64,000 nucleotides of DNA from Nymphaea colorata. Taxonomy: Eukaryota; Streptophyta; Magnoliopsida; Nymphaeales; Nymphaeaceae. The position numbers and the translations under genes are program-made. This document shows positions 12,796-22,649 of the stretch, piece by piece. Below the pieces are notes generated by a model. The model saw only the letters and a program-made list of their open reading frames with translations. It made no database searches and was not told the origin of the DNA. The stretch is from NCBI RefSeq assembly GCF_008831285.2, contig NC_045149.1, positions 18,491,035-18,555,034 on the forward strand, written 5' to 3'. Every line of letters starts with the position of its first letter. Position 1 is the stretch's first letter.

Positions 12796-13508
12796 CGTCC
12801 TTAGCACCGATTGTGTTCTCACCAACACTTCCGAGGAATTCCAGATCCTCTGGTATATTTCTTGCATGATTCGAGAATACACTTGTTGGTGTCCACCTTC
12901 ACCACGGAACGCCTGGAACGGAACAGAGCGTTCAGTTCAGCAATCAAACGGCCTCTACATGGCTTAGGTTCCTAGGATATTATGGTTAATGGGATAATAT
13001 AGCCTCTCTCCCTTCCCCCATTTCTCTTTATCCACATCTAACCACAGAGAAGAACCAGAAATCGTCACATTAAAACATCAAGAAAGCAGTCGGAGATTCA
13101 GAATACGATCACGAAGAAGGAGCAAAATCAGATTTGGTAAAAAATAATATGAAAAAAATGCAAAGCCCCGTTAAGGAAACAGATTAAATTTGGATTTAAG
13201 AAACAAAATCCAATCAGATTTGGACTTAAGTTTAGTTTTAGTTTCAAATAAATATCATATGTAAAATATCCACACAATTTGGAAGTCAGTATTTAACAAG
13301 CCATAGTGCAGTGCTGATTCAAGTCTATGTTTAGAAGTCGGCACCAGATGTATGAATAGAGGTCAGATCCAGAATGTAAATTTAAAACATGGAGTCAGAT
13401 ACAGTATAGACTTCTTAATAGTAGTACCTTTTTATCATTAAAATCATAACACTTCAAATCCAATTTTCGAATCAATGTCCGGCCCCTATCAAATCTAGTT
13501 TTCAAATC

Positions 13509-13648
13509 AATGTTCAAGCTACATCGAATCCAGTTTTCAAACCCAAATAAATCAGCCTGCAACAGTACCATTTTATCCAATGTTCAAGCTACATCGAATC
13601 CAGTTTTCAAACCCAAATAAATCAATTTCCAACAGTACTTTTTTTTTT
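13509..13648 (+). repeat. 70-bp tandem duplication
   Basis: Two adjacent copies with a 70-bp period, each starting AATGTTCAAGCTACATCG and containing AATCCAGTTTTCAAACCCAA. The first half of each copy is identical and the second half has diverged. They sit inside a looser array of AATCCAGTTTTCAAA-like units. Confidence 0.85.
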
Positions 13649-13869
13649 CCAATCCAGTTTTCAAAATCTCAATCCAACATCCAAATCTAATCTCTTAAAT
13701 CCAATTTCCAAACCTAATCCAATCGGTTTTCAAAGCCCACCTCATTTTGAGCCACTTTGTTAATCTATCTCAAAATCAACACTCATTAATAGTGTCCATG
13801 AAGATCGAACTGAAGACACAGGTAATACATGCTTAGTAACCAAATAGGTTGTGCTAACCAAGAAAAAAC

Positions 13870-14131
13870 CTCATCTAATAATATATTATGGGCCACCCAA
13901 GGAGGAGTTAGGAAGGCAAACTAAAGATTTTAGAGATTGTAACAACATAAGAAAGTTAGAATATAGTTAACATTGCCATCAACCACTGGGTGGAGCCATT
14001 TTATAATAGAAGCAATGCCAAGAAGAGTCCCAACGGCTCCTCTTCACACATCTACTTTTCTCCACCATAATAAAAGACATATTCCTCGTGCATCACTCAC
14101 ACCACCACAACGGATAGCCCCTTGAGAACTA
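13870..14131 (+). repeat. Diverged segmental duplication, copy B
   Basis: Counterpart of 12496-12795 (GGGCCACCCAAGGAGGAG, ATAGTTAACATTGCCATCAA, ATCTACTTTTCTCC, then GGATAGCCCCTTGA against GATGGCCCCTTGA in copy A). About 50 bp present in copy A are missing here. Confidence 0.7.
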
Positions 14132-14436
14132 CCTGCCCTCTGTTTGCATGATCGAGCATACCAACATAGGTAACCAATTGTCACTCTTTTACTGCAAGAA
14201 AGCTCGTGTGAGAAGGGAAATTAAGGAACCCATGGCTCTCATGCATCTGCACCCTACCCTGCACGATCAAAAACTATTACAGATTCTTGAAAACGATGAA
14301 AATCAGGCCCATCTGGTGGTTTGGAACTCAAATGATCTTTTTGTTTTTTTTTTTTTCTTCTCTCTCTCTCTCTCTCTCTAACATTTGACTCAGTTAACAC
14401 AAATGATGGAGAGCGTGAGCGCAATCCTTCCCATGT

Positions 14437-15030
14437 TTAAGGATGTCAATATATTTGATTTGAATAAGATATTCAACCAAACCAAACTGTTTTGAAAAAT
14501 TCAGATATGAACAAAAAATAATATCTCATCAAGAGGATCATCTTTGGATTTAAGAAATGACATGGAATCAGATTCACTCATATCCTTTCCAAAAAAATCG
14601 GATGTGGAAAAAAATTAATATCCAATTAAGAAAGTAGATAAGATTTGGATTTAGAAATGACATCCAATTATATATATATATATATATATATAATCAGATT
14701 CAAATTCAAATTTGTTTCGGGTTTAGTTTTAAATAAATTTGTATATCCAATATTTATATGTTTTTTAAAAATTGGTCAGATTCAGTTTAAAATTTGGATT
14801 CAAATATGAACGTAAAAGTCGGATTAAGATCAACTTTCTTTTGATTGTGAAAGTCGGATTAAGATCAACTTTCTTTTGATTGTGAAATCAAATTTTGAAT
14901 TCAGATTCAGATTCAAATATGACATTTTCCCATTCATCTTTGAATCTAATTTTGGTATATGAATATTTAAAAAACAGATAGATTAGGAACATATTTTATT
15001 CAAATCCAATCGGTCGACATTCCTATTCTT
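14437..15030. repeat. AT-rich dispersed repeat, second copy, with approximate inverted ends
   Basis: The left end reads TAAGGATGTCAAT and the right end, reverse-complemented, TAGGAATGTCGAC. The interior has TGACATCCAATTAT, a TA microsatellite (about 14671-14692), GGGTTTAGTTTTAAATAAAT and similar blocks also found at 6355-6800. I found no convincing target-site duplication. Likely a non-autonomous DNA transposon remnant. Confidence 0.4.
14815..14884 (+). repeat. 35-bp perfect tandem duplication
   Basis: Two identical 35-bp units, each starting AAAGTCGGATTAAGATCAAC, inside the AT-rich repeat. Perfect identity implies a recent slippage or duplication event. Confidence 0.9.
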
Positions 15031-15640
15031 TGAAGGTCGAGTGAATCGTCCATTTCTTCGGAATCAATTGCGTCTTTTTTTTTTTCATTAATGAAATAAT
15101 GCAAATGACATTTTCATCATTGTTGCCAAGATGGAGAATCCAACGTCCGCCACAACCTGTACAAGGAGTCAACAAATATATTAAAAAACAACAAAAAATG
15201 ACAACGCAATCGCCAAATGGGCGGTTTTACGTAACATAAAAAATGTAATATTGAAAACAGTTATGGCGGGTGGCAGTGTTGATCTTGACTGGAGCTAGAT
15301 CTCGAGACACCGGATCTATCGCCTACCGCTTTCCTTTTCTTGTTTTTTATTTTTTTTAGTCAGATAGCTCTTGGCTTCTGAATCTTCGGTTGGGTGAAAA
15401 TTTTCATGTGCACTGTCCCAGACGAATCTTTTTTCACCCTTTACAAATTACAAGTTGTCATCACGCACAAATTGTTTTCGGTAATTTTTTCTATTAATAA
15501 TTTATAAGGTTTCTCTGGATTTTCGGTGGGACTGTGAGCTCGAACCAGTTTTCAAATGTTCGCTTCATGCTATCAAACGCTATCCAAGTAGGAACCAGCA
15601 GGCGACAGGGGATCCGCATCTGATCTTTCCCTCCTAAACA

Positions 15641-18600
15641 ATGGTTGGAAGTTCAGATATCTGCCTTGGAAGTTCAGACATCTCCGCTGCCAGCCTCCCC
15701 ATCAACCGGAAGCTATTGACGTTAGCCGTAGTAAACGATGGCTCTAGGGTCCTCCTTGGCCTCAAGAAACGTGGGTAAGTTTTTCCCTCTCTGCTTTTTC
15801 CTTGTGTTTCGTTTCTTGGTTTTCATCCCATGTCTTTATGCGGAAAACTCCTCATGATCGATGATTCAGGAAGAGACCGATTTTATGTTTCTTGGTTCTT
15901 GGTTTGCTTGTCTTGGTTTGGCTGATTTGAACGAAATTTATCAGGTTTGGTGAGGGTTACTACAATGGTTTCGGGGGTAAGGTCGAAGAAGGGGAGACCA
16001 TCGATCAAGCAGCTGTTAGAGAGGTGATTTTTACGAAAAAAAAAAAATCTTCTGAGCCCTTTTCTTGTTCTTATCAGAATGAGTTGAAAATTGGTATTGT
16101 CTAATGATGATAGAACTAAGGAAGTAAGAAACCCTTTTTTTTTTTCCATTAAATCATAAATGTACTTTTCGCTGCAAATGTGATTTTGTGTGTGTTGGTT
16201 ATTCAGCTCAAAGAAGAAGCAGGGATATCCCCAATTGGTATGACGAAGCTGGGGATTCTGATATTCCATTTTGATGATAAGCCCTGCCCTTGGGAGGTCA
16301 GTTCTCTACCTTTAGTCATTCCCTTTGTGATTTTAGCGCTGGTCTCCTTTTGTTTGGTGGTTCTTTGGCTCCATTACTTATATAACCTTTTTCGAATCTT
16401 GATCCTATAAAGCAAGCTGTAGTAAACAAAGCTTAAGCTGATTGTGTTCCTTTGTTGAAGAGCAATGTCCGGTAAGTTGGTTCCCAAGGCCTCAGTCAGC
16501 TTAACCAGAAAGTAGTTCACACTTCAATTTGGCAACCTTAATTTCAGCCTTTAATTTTATTAGTTATTACGGAAGACAGGAATTGTTGTTGTTTTTGTTC
16601 TGCAAAATAGCGAAGGTAATTAACCACGCCTTATGGATGTAGTTGTATTCTCTGCACAACGAACGGTCTGCCGCAACTTTTGGCCGTGTGGGTAGGGAAT
16701 GTACATAATTTAATTAAAAAGCACTAAAAATTTAATAAAATTCATGAAAAATCAGGGAAAATAAAAAAATAGCCCAAAAAATCAGAAAAATCACATCACA
16801 CATAAAGAACATTAATGGTTCATCATTCGTCATTCATCATTCATAAATCATAGGCATATATATCGCCAACAAATTCAAAAAATGAAAAGTAAGACTAGGA
16901 TATTCAAAATAACACATTAAAACATCCATGATCTATCACAAGTTAAAGAGCATAAAGAACATCTAGCACATACGAGTTTAGAGTGTGACGAGTTTAGACT
17001 TTAGAGTGGTGTAGAGTTTAGTAAACTACATCATGATTTCATCAAATCGATGGTTTCTTCCTCAAATCAGCTATTTTTTGGAGAAAACAGCAAAATCTCT
17101 CCCTCTCACAACCTTTACAGAAGTTAGAGAGAGGGCCTCGGTTTAAAAGAATGATGCAAAAAGGGGTATGGGGCCTCCTTTTTAAATTTTAACCCTGTAT
17201 TGTAAGATACAAAATGTATCATGTGTATGGTATGATGCACGGGTGTATCGCGTATTGAGCGCATATCGTTTGGGTTTTATTCACCCAGATGAGTCGTATC
17301 GTACGATACAGATAACACTAGTGACTGTCAACTGATAGGCGCTGTTTTTCTATTTGATTCATTACCTCATTCTCTTCAAGGCAAATTTTGGATATGAAAG
17401 ACAATGAATCTCGCTTATTCTACCATTACCTTATCTAGTCTAGGTGTCATAAACAAGTTACCTTGGAAGTATAGAGGAAGTCTTTGTGAAAGAGCCAAGT
17501 GTAACGGATTCCAATTGTTCCTTAGATTCCTGCTTGAAACCCTTATTAACTGATGAATCCATGAGGGCATGGAAGCAAAATGACTTGGGTGAGTTTTGGT
17601 GAATTAGATAGCCTATCTGCTTATAGGACTCTCTGACCAATCAGTGTTGGCTGCCAACTAAACAACTACTTCTCAGTGCCAGAAGACACCAAAATGCTTG
17701 AAGTGTTCTTGTGAAATTTCTCTTGTTTCAATTGATGGGAATGCCAGAGAGCATTCCATGCTCAATCATTTGATATGTGAATGTTGAACCAGTAGACTGT
17801 CTTATGCTATACACTCAAGGGCTGGAATATCTTTCCAGCCCATGTTTTTGCTTGAAGTGCAGCTGGGAAAGGAAAACCTCTTTTTTTATTGAGACACATT
17901 TCTCATACAGGCAGAAAATTGTTCTTGTTCCTATTTTTTTGTCACTCTATTTGCAAACATTCTGGTTTTTGCATATTTGATTGTGAAAGTTGCCTCTTGT
18001 TGTTCTTACAAGTTAGAAGTTTGGCGTATCATCATGCTTGAATGTACTGCAGGTACACGTGTTCAATGTTCCTGAGTTTACTGGAGAACCATGTGAAAGT
18101 GATGAAATGCTGCCAACTTGGTTTGCACATGAGCAGATTCCATTTGGTGAGATTTCCTTTCATTGGTTTTTTTGGAGATTTGATCGTGTTATAGTCAATC
18201 ACTTATTCTGCAGACGTGCTTGTTATGTTCACTTTGTTCTTTAGTGTGGTTCATCTATTATGTGGTTTAAAGGCTATTTTGGACACGTGATGGAGACAAA
18301 TTTTTCTATGGTGTTCCATGTACAGAGATTGCTGGCTGTAGAGACTTTGCATTGTGCTGTTGTTTTTCTTTCACTAACCATTCTTGATGGAAAGCCACGT
18401 AAGAGTAATTGCTTCCTATAACTGATAGTTGTGTGCGTGTGGCTTTTTTTGTTACGGAGCTCAAATATTTTTTTAAAAAAAAATCTGACAACACACCAAT
18501 AGTTCATGAGCTTCACAAGATGGTTTACGGCCCACCTCCATTGGAGCAAGCTGGTTTTTTGTCAGCTCCCAGTTTCAATGGAGCGGTAAGTAACAAAATT

Positions 18601-19053
18601 GTATGGTTATCAGCCATTGGTATCTATTAGATTTAGCCTTCTTGGATTCCCTTGTATCTTCGTGCTTATCTGCATCCAACCTGTAGCTGATGCTTGCATG
18701 ACTCATACGTGAAGCCAGAACCTTTATAGTTGATCCATATATGGATGGCACTTCATACAAATCGTATCAGCTTTTGAGTTAAAAGTTTATGTGCTCTTTT
18801 GTATTGCTTTCTGCTAACCAAGACTGTTATATCCACAGAGCAAATGTGGAAAGATGACACTGTTTGGTATCCTCTTTTTCTCAAAGGTATGGTCATGCAA
18901 AGTTCTCTGTTTACTATTCCTTCCATATAGATGCAATTCATAACCTTTTCTCTTTTTTATTCTTCAACAGGGCAAAAATTTAAGGGTGAATTTTTTTTCC
19001 AGGACACACATAAATTGTTTTCTTACAAATGTGAGGCCGTTGAATCATTATAA
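15641..19053 (+). CDS. MTH1-type Nudix hydrolase (oxidised purine NTPase), 6 exons, 175 aa
   Basis: Nucleotide-pool sanitising enzyme: MTH1 proteins hydrolyse 8-oxo-dGTP, 2-OH-dATP and related oxidised or methylated purine triphosphates to monophosphates. Exons: 15641-15774, 15945-16023, 16207-16296, 18053-18146, 18839-18886, 18971-19053; GT-AG borders keep frame throughout. The core RVLLGLKKRGFG-G-YNGFGGKV-EGET is nearly collinear with mammalian MTH1. The Nudix box spans G56-I78 with E62, R70, E71, E74, E75 and G77 all present. Substrate-pocket residues known from MTH1 are kept: the Asn of NGFGG (N52) and the Trp-x-Asp-Asp motif (W136, D138, D139). ESDEM-P-WF---QIPF and F-GEFFFQD also match. 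There is a 19-residue N-terminal extension relative to MTH1, and no obvious targeting peptide, so a cytosolic location is likeliest. It is not like Arabidopsis NUDX1, which belongs to another Nudix branch. Confidence 0.93.
16690..17320 (-). mobile_element. CGTATC-motif hAT-like element remnant in Nudix intron 3
   Basis: The right part carries clustered GATAC/GTATC motifs (for example GAGTCGTATCGTACGATAC) and ends GATAACACTA, which is the reverse complement of a TAGTGTTATC end like those at 24836 and 31974. The AT-rich left part, reverse-complemented, resembles the interior of the 24836-25575 element. I found no matching left terminus or target-site duplication, so it is probably truncated. 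It lies inverted relative to its relatives. Confidence 0.45.
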
Positions 19054-19935
19054 AGACTGTATTTAAGGATAGAACCTGTTGTCAACAAACTGCATCTAGT
19101 GCACATCTATGGTGTAAGTTTGCACTTTCTAAATATTAATGACATTGCCGGCTAATCATTTTTAAAGGGAGCTATGTGATCCACTTGGTTGATCTCAACC
19201 AGCTATTTCTAGTCTAATTTGTGCAGCCAATCAGAAAGTACATCACTAGTGCTTATACTGTCGATCATCAAAATGGAGGGTGGACATTGTGGATCTCTTT
19301 AAAGTTGTTTGTCCTCCTGAATGCTGTTTGTCCCACTCTTGGAGTTGGATCATAAAGAATCCCACCTGAGCAGGTGGCCCTGTAATTGAGAAGTGCGACG
19401 GAGAACCTGGTGATCGGTTGCTACTTGAGACACTGTCATGTAGAGTGTGACCAATCTGCTCTGTCAACTCTGTTGTATGTATAATGCCACTTGGGTGGCT
19501 CTAATGAAACCAAGATGCATGATTTGGTGGTTATTTGCACTCTGTATATCTAGCATAATATATGTTGCAGCACACTACTAATCTTGTTGTCCCAGCAACT
19601 ATTACTGAGATTGCTGCGTGCTCTAAAAATTCACTTTCTTGTTCTTGCTTCTTTTCTCACCTCGCTTTGCTTCCTCCAATTTCATCAATTATGCTGATAA
19701 TGTTTCTCAAATAATTGCTTCCATACTTCCTCTTCATCTATTGTTTTGTGGGTCTTCCTTTTATCTGGTAACTATGGTTCTGACTTGTTCAGATCAACTT
19801 ACATTGTCTAACTGATTGTTGATGTAGTAGATCAACCACATTAGTAAGTTAATCACATGAACACATGATCTTATCCTGTCTTGGATACAATGTTTTCTTT
19901 GCTTAGAAATCTTTTGAACAACATCAAACCAATGG

Positions 19936-20147
19936 TGCCCCGATGGGCATAACTCAAACGGGACATTAGAGGTATGTCTCTAGTTCGGACCCACGGAAGG
20001 GATTGGAGGAAGGGTGTTGTCCTACATGCAAGTTATGGGGAGCTCTTGCTATTGGTACTGATACAGCTCTGTGTCCTGTGGGCAAAGGGAATGCAGGGGG
20101 CTTTGGCTCTCGCCCAGGCAGTGGTATAACCCTTCTGCTCAACCAAA
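19936..20147 (+). mobile_element. tRNA-derived SINE with 16-bp target-site duplication
   Basis: A 212-bp insertion flanked by two perfect copies of AACATCAAACCAATGG (19920-19935 and 20148-20163). Its 5' end has an A-box-like TGGGCATAACTCAAACGGG (19944-19962) and a B-box-like AGTTCGGACCC (19982-19992) at tRNA-like spacing. The 3' end is A-rich (CTCAACCAAAA). No ORF. These are the defining features of a SINE mobilised by a LINE. The perfect duplication means the insertion is fairly young. The exact SINE family is not known to me. Confidence 0.85.
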
Positions 20148-21460
20148 AACATCAAACCAATGGCCAAGGTATCAAATGATGGTGCTGTGTCCCAAGTTGT
20201 ACAGCTGTTGCAACACTTGTATTGATAGTTGTGGGGTAGTATAATATGCTTTCTAAATGCACAGTTGTTTCACTTCCTTTTTTTATTTTTAATTCGTACC
20301 TGTCTTGCTAGGAAAGGAAAAGAACAAGTGAACAACTCCACAGTGGGACACTTTATTCGAAAAGTTCTTCCTTTTTCATCCTTCCCTCTCTAGCCGTAAC
20401 CCGCTGTCTCAAGAATAAAACAACTCAGATACGTATTTACAAACTCAGACAGATGGGGCAGAATAAATCCAAACCTTCGTTTTGAAGCAGAGGTAGCTCT
20501 AGTAGAAAGAAAAGGAAAAAGAAAAAAGAGCAGCAAATGAATCCACATTCTGCTGCTTTAACTAATTAACTCTAAATCAGCCATTGTCAGCTAAATGGAT
20601 TAGGATCAATCATCAAGGTGGAATCAAACCCAACAAGAGCAAACAGAACTAGGATAGAAGAAGCATTTTATTTTGGGTGAAAAAATGATCCATGTTTGAT
20701 TGAAAGGACAAGTAGTCCCCACAAAGTGGGAAAATAATATATCAGGACTATTATATTCTCCAGAAGTTTGTCGACTTGTTGATCTGAAGTAGGTGAAACC
20801 CAGCAGTGCTAAGGCGTCGGTTACTCAGTCAAGTATTGGAGACGTTTGGTGGCCTAAGATCTTGTCTGATATGTGACTTTTTTAAACGCTGATGAACTCT
20901 TTATTAGGATCATACTTCTCTATTCTCCTCTCAGGCATCCATCTATTATTGACCAGCCTTCTTGTGTAGGTTGGGCTGAAAAACTGTGGATTTTTCGTCC
21001 GAAGTCAAGTCAAACACAAGATCCTCAATAGGCGTTGAGTTTTCAAATGACTTAAAGGGCTGTTTGATGCATTGGAAATATGGAGTTTGAAAGAAGTTTC
21101 CATAAATTTATTTCAAGAATTAAAGAAATGAAAACAAAATCTGGATTTCCAAAACCTATTTGTGTTTGTTGTACTTAGGTGTTTATGTTTCAAGAAATAA
21201 ATTTGTCAATTAGTTTGATAAGAATGAAAGAAGAAAAAACAAAATAGTTGTATTAAGCATTGCTTGAGAATCCAGTGATAATTTTCTTCATCCCCTTGAG
21301 ATGGAAGAAAAATTTCGGAAAAAACTTTATAAAAACCAACCCAACGTTCACTTTTTTCATCCCAAATTTGATGGGCAGGAAAAATTTTCAATTTTATTTA
21401 CATGGTTACAGGAAATATCCTGCCTATCAAACGGACCTTGAATGCAACATTGGAAAAACA

Positions 21461-21716
21461 ATCCTGACCCGGCCGATCCGACTTGGGTCATGAGGAACCG
21501 ATTTTATTCACAGGCCGATCCAAGGTCGCCAACCTGTCGTAGCCTTTTCTATTTTCATTGTTTTAAAGCTTTCCAGAGTTTTCTGAATTTTAAATATGTT
21601 TTTCTTTTCCTTTGATTTTTCTAAGATACATGTAAATAATATTTTCTTCTGAACCGTAACCGGTTCAGATGGAGGCTGAGTCGGCCGATTCACCGAATGG
21701 GCCGATTCGGCAGCTA
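21461..21716. repeat. GGCCGATYC-motif repeat, possible non-autonomous element
   Basis: Motifs GGCCGATCC or GGCCGATTC appear at about 21471, 21513, 21682 and 21699, in two clusters separated by an AT-rich, T-run-containing middle. The layout (short GC motif reiterated near both ends of a few-hundred-bp AT-rich unit) resembles the other hAT-like elements in this window. Terminal repeats and target-site duplication were not found. Confidence 0.35.
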
Positions 21717-22361
21717 TACCTGTAAAGGTTCGATGGCTTCCTCCTGAGATCTTCCAACCTCAATAGCTCCCCGGGGACAAGGTGAAGACAAAATTTGACG
21801 TAATAAAAAGTCATGTCCAGCAAAGTACGATCATAAATTACTGACGATGGTGATCATAAATATATTTTTCCCATAGACACTCTATATTCCATTTGTTTAA
21901 GTATATATATATATATATATATCCAAACTTTGCGGATCCTGTCTACATTCGATCAATATCTGATTGAGAGATGGATTTCAAATTATGGTTTACACTTTCT
22001 TTTTTTAGACAACATAGAAATTATTTTTAATATAGGATATTGAAATGCTGTTGGTTGGAGCTTAAAATCAAATTATTATTTGAAATCCAACTTTCTGTTG
22101 TACTCGTTAGCCGAATTTCGTATCAAATCCAAGATTGGATTTGAGCTCGATCCAATATGTGAATTGAATCTGGTATTCTTCACATCACATGACACGAGAT
22201 CCAGATCCGGTTAAGCCACAGTAATTTTCAGACTTGAACCGAATCGGACCCGATTATCCGGGACCCGACAAGATGGGGTCCGAGACAGCGGAGTGAGCAA
22301 GCGCCGCGGAATCGTGTCGGCTCCTTTCCTCTTATTTGTCTTTAACTAGGAGGAAAAACAG

Positions 22362-22629
22362 ATGAGTCTCTCGCATGTCTGCGGCAAAAGCCTAGGGCCC
22401 TAGATTTAAGCGATTACCTGGAGTGGTCGGACTACTCTGGCCTCCGGCCTCTCCACCTGCGCCGGCCGGAAAACAGAAAACCCCGCGGTCCGCTGCCCCT
22501 GGTTCCGGCCGACCTCGGACGTCCAACCGACGTGGCCTCCGAATTCTTCGCCGAATTACTTGCCAGGCGGCGTTGCTTCAACCGATCTACAACCGCTCTC
22601 TCTCTATGCGTATGTATTATATGGACTGA
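22362..22629 (+). promoter_or_regulatory. Upstream ORFs in the UGT80 leader
   Basis: If transcription starts upstream of 22362, the leader carries a 14-codon ORF including stop (22362-22403) and an 8-codon ORF including stop (22606-22629). The second ends 20 nt before the main ATG at 22650 and contains three in-frame ATGs. Such closely placed short ORFs can lower or condition translation of the main frame. The transcription start is not visible, so this remains conditional. Confidence 0.35.
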
Positions 22630-22649
22630 GGAGTAAGGGGTGGTCGGAA

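Larger units (their letters stand above)
12229..15640. other. Intergenic region between PAP and Nudix genes
   Basis: Starts with the probable PAP 3' UTR; A-rich AATAAA-like signals lie at about 12353-12376. No gene is seen. It holds a GA microsatellite, two diverged copies of a segment (12496-12795 and 13870-14131), an array of AATCCAGTTTTCAAA-like units around 13440-13735 with a precise 70-bp tandem copy, AT-rich dispersed repeat material at 14437-15030, and a 35-bp tandem duplication. The 15280-15640 part just before the Nudix ATG is presumably promoter and 5' UTR, with no clear TATA box that I can defend. Confidence 0.6.
19054..22649. other. Intergenic region between Nudix and UGT80 genes, including UGT80 leader
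   Basis: Contains the Nudix 3' UTR, a SINE (19936-20147), a stretch with repeated GGCCGATYC motifs at about 21461-21716, a TA microsatellite (about 21901-21922), and AT-rich material at 22000-22220. From about 22230 the sequence turns GC-rich, which I take as the UGT80 promoter and 5' leader. I saw no other gene. Confidence 0.6.
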
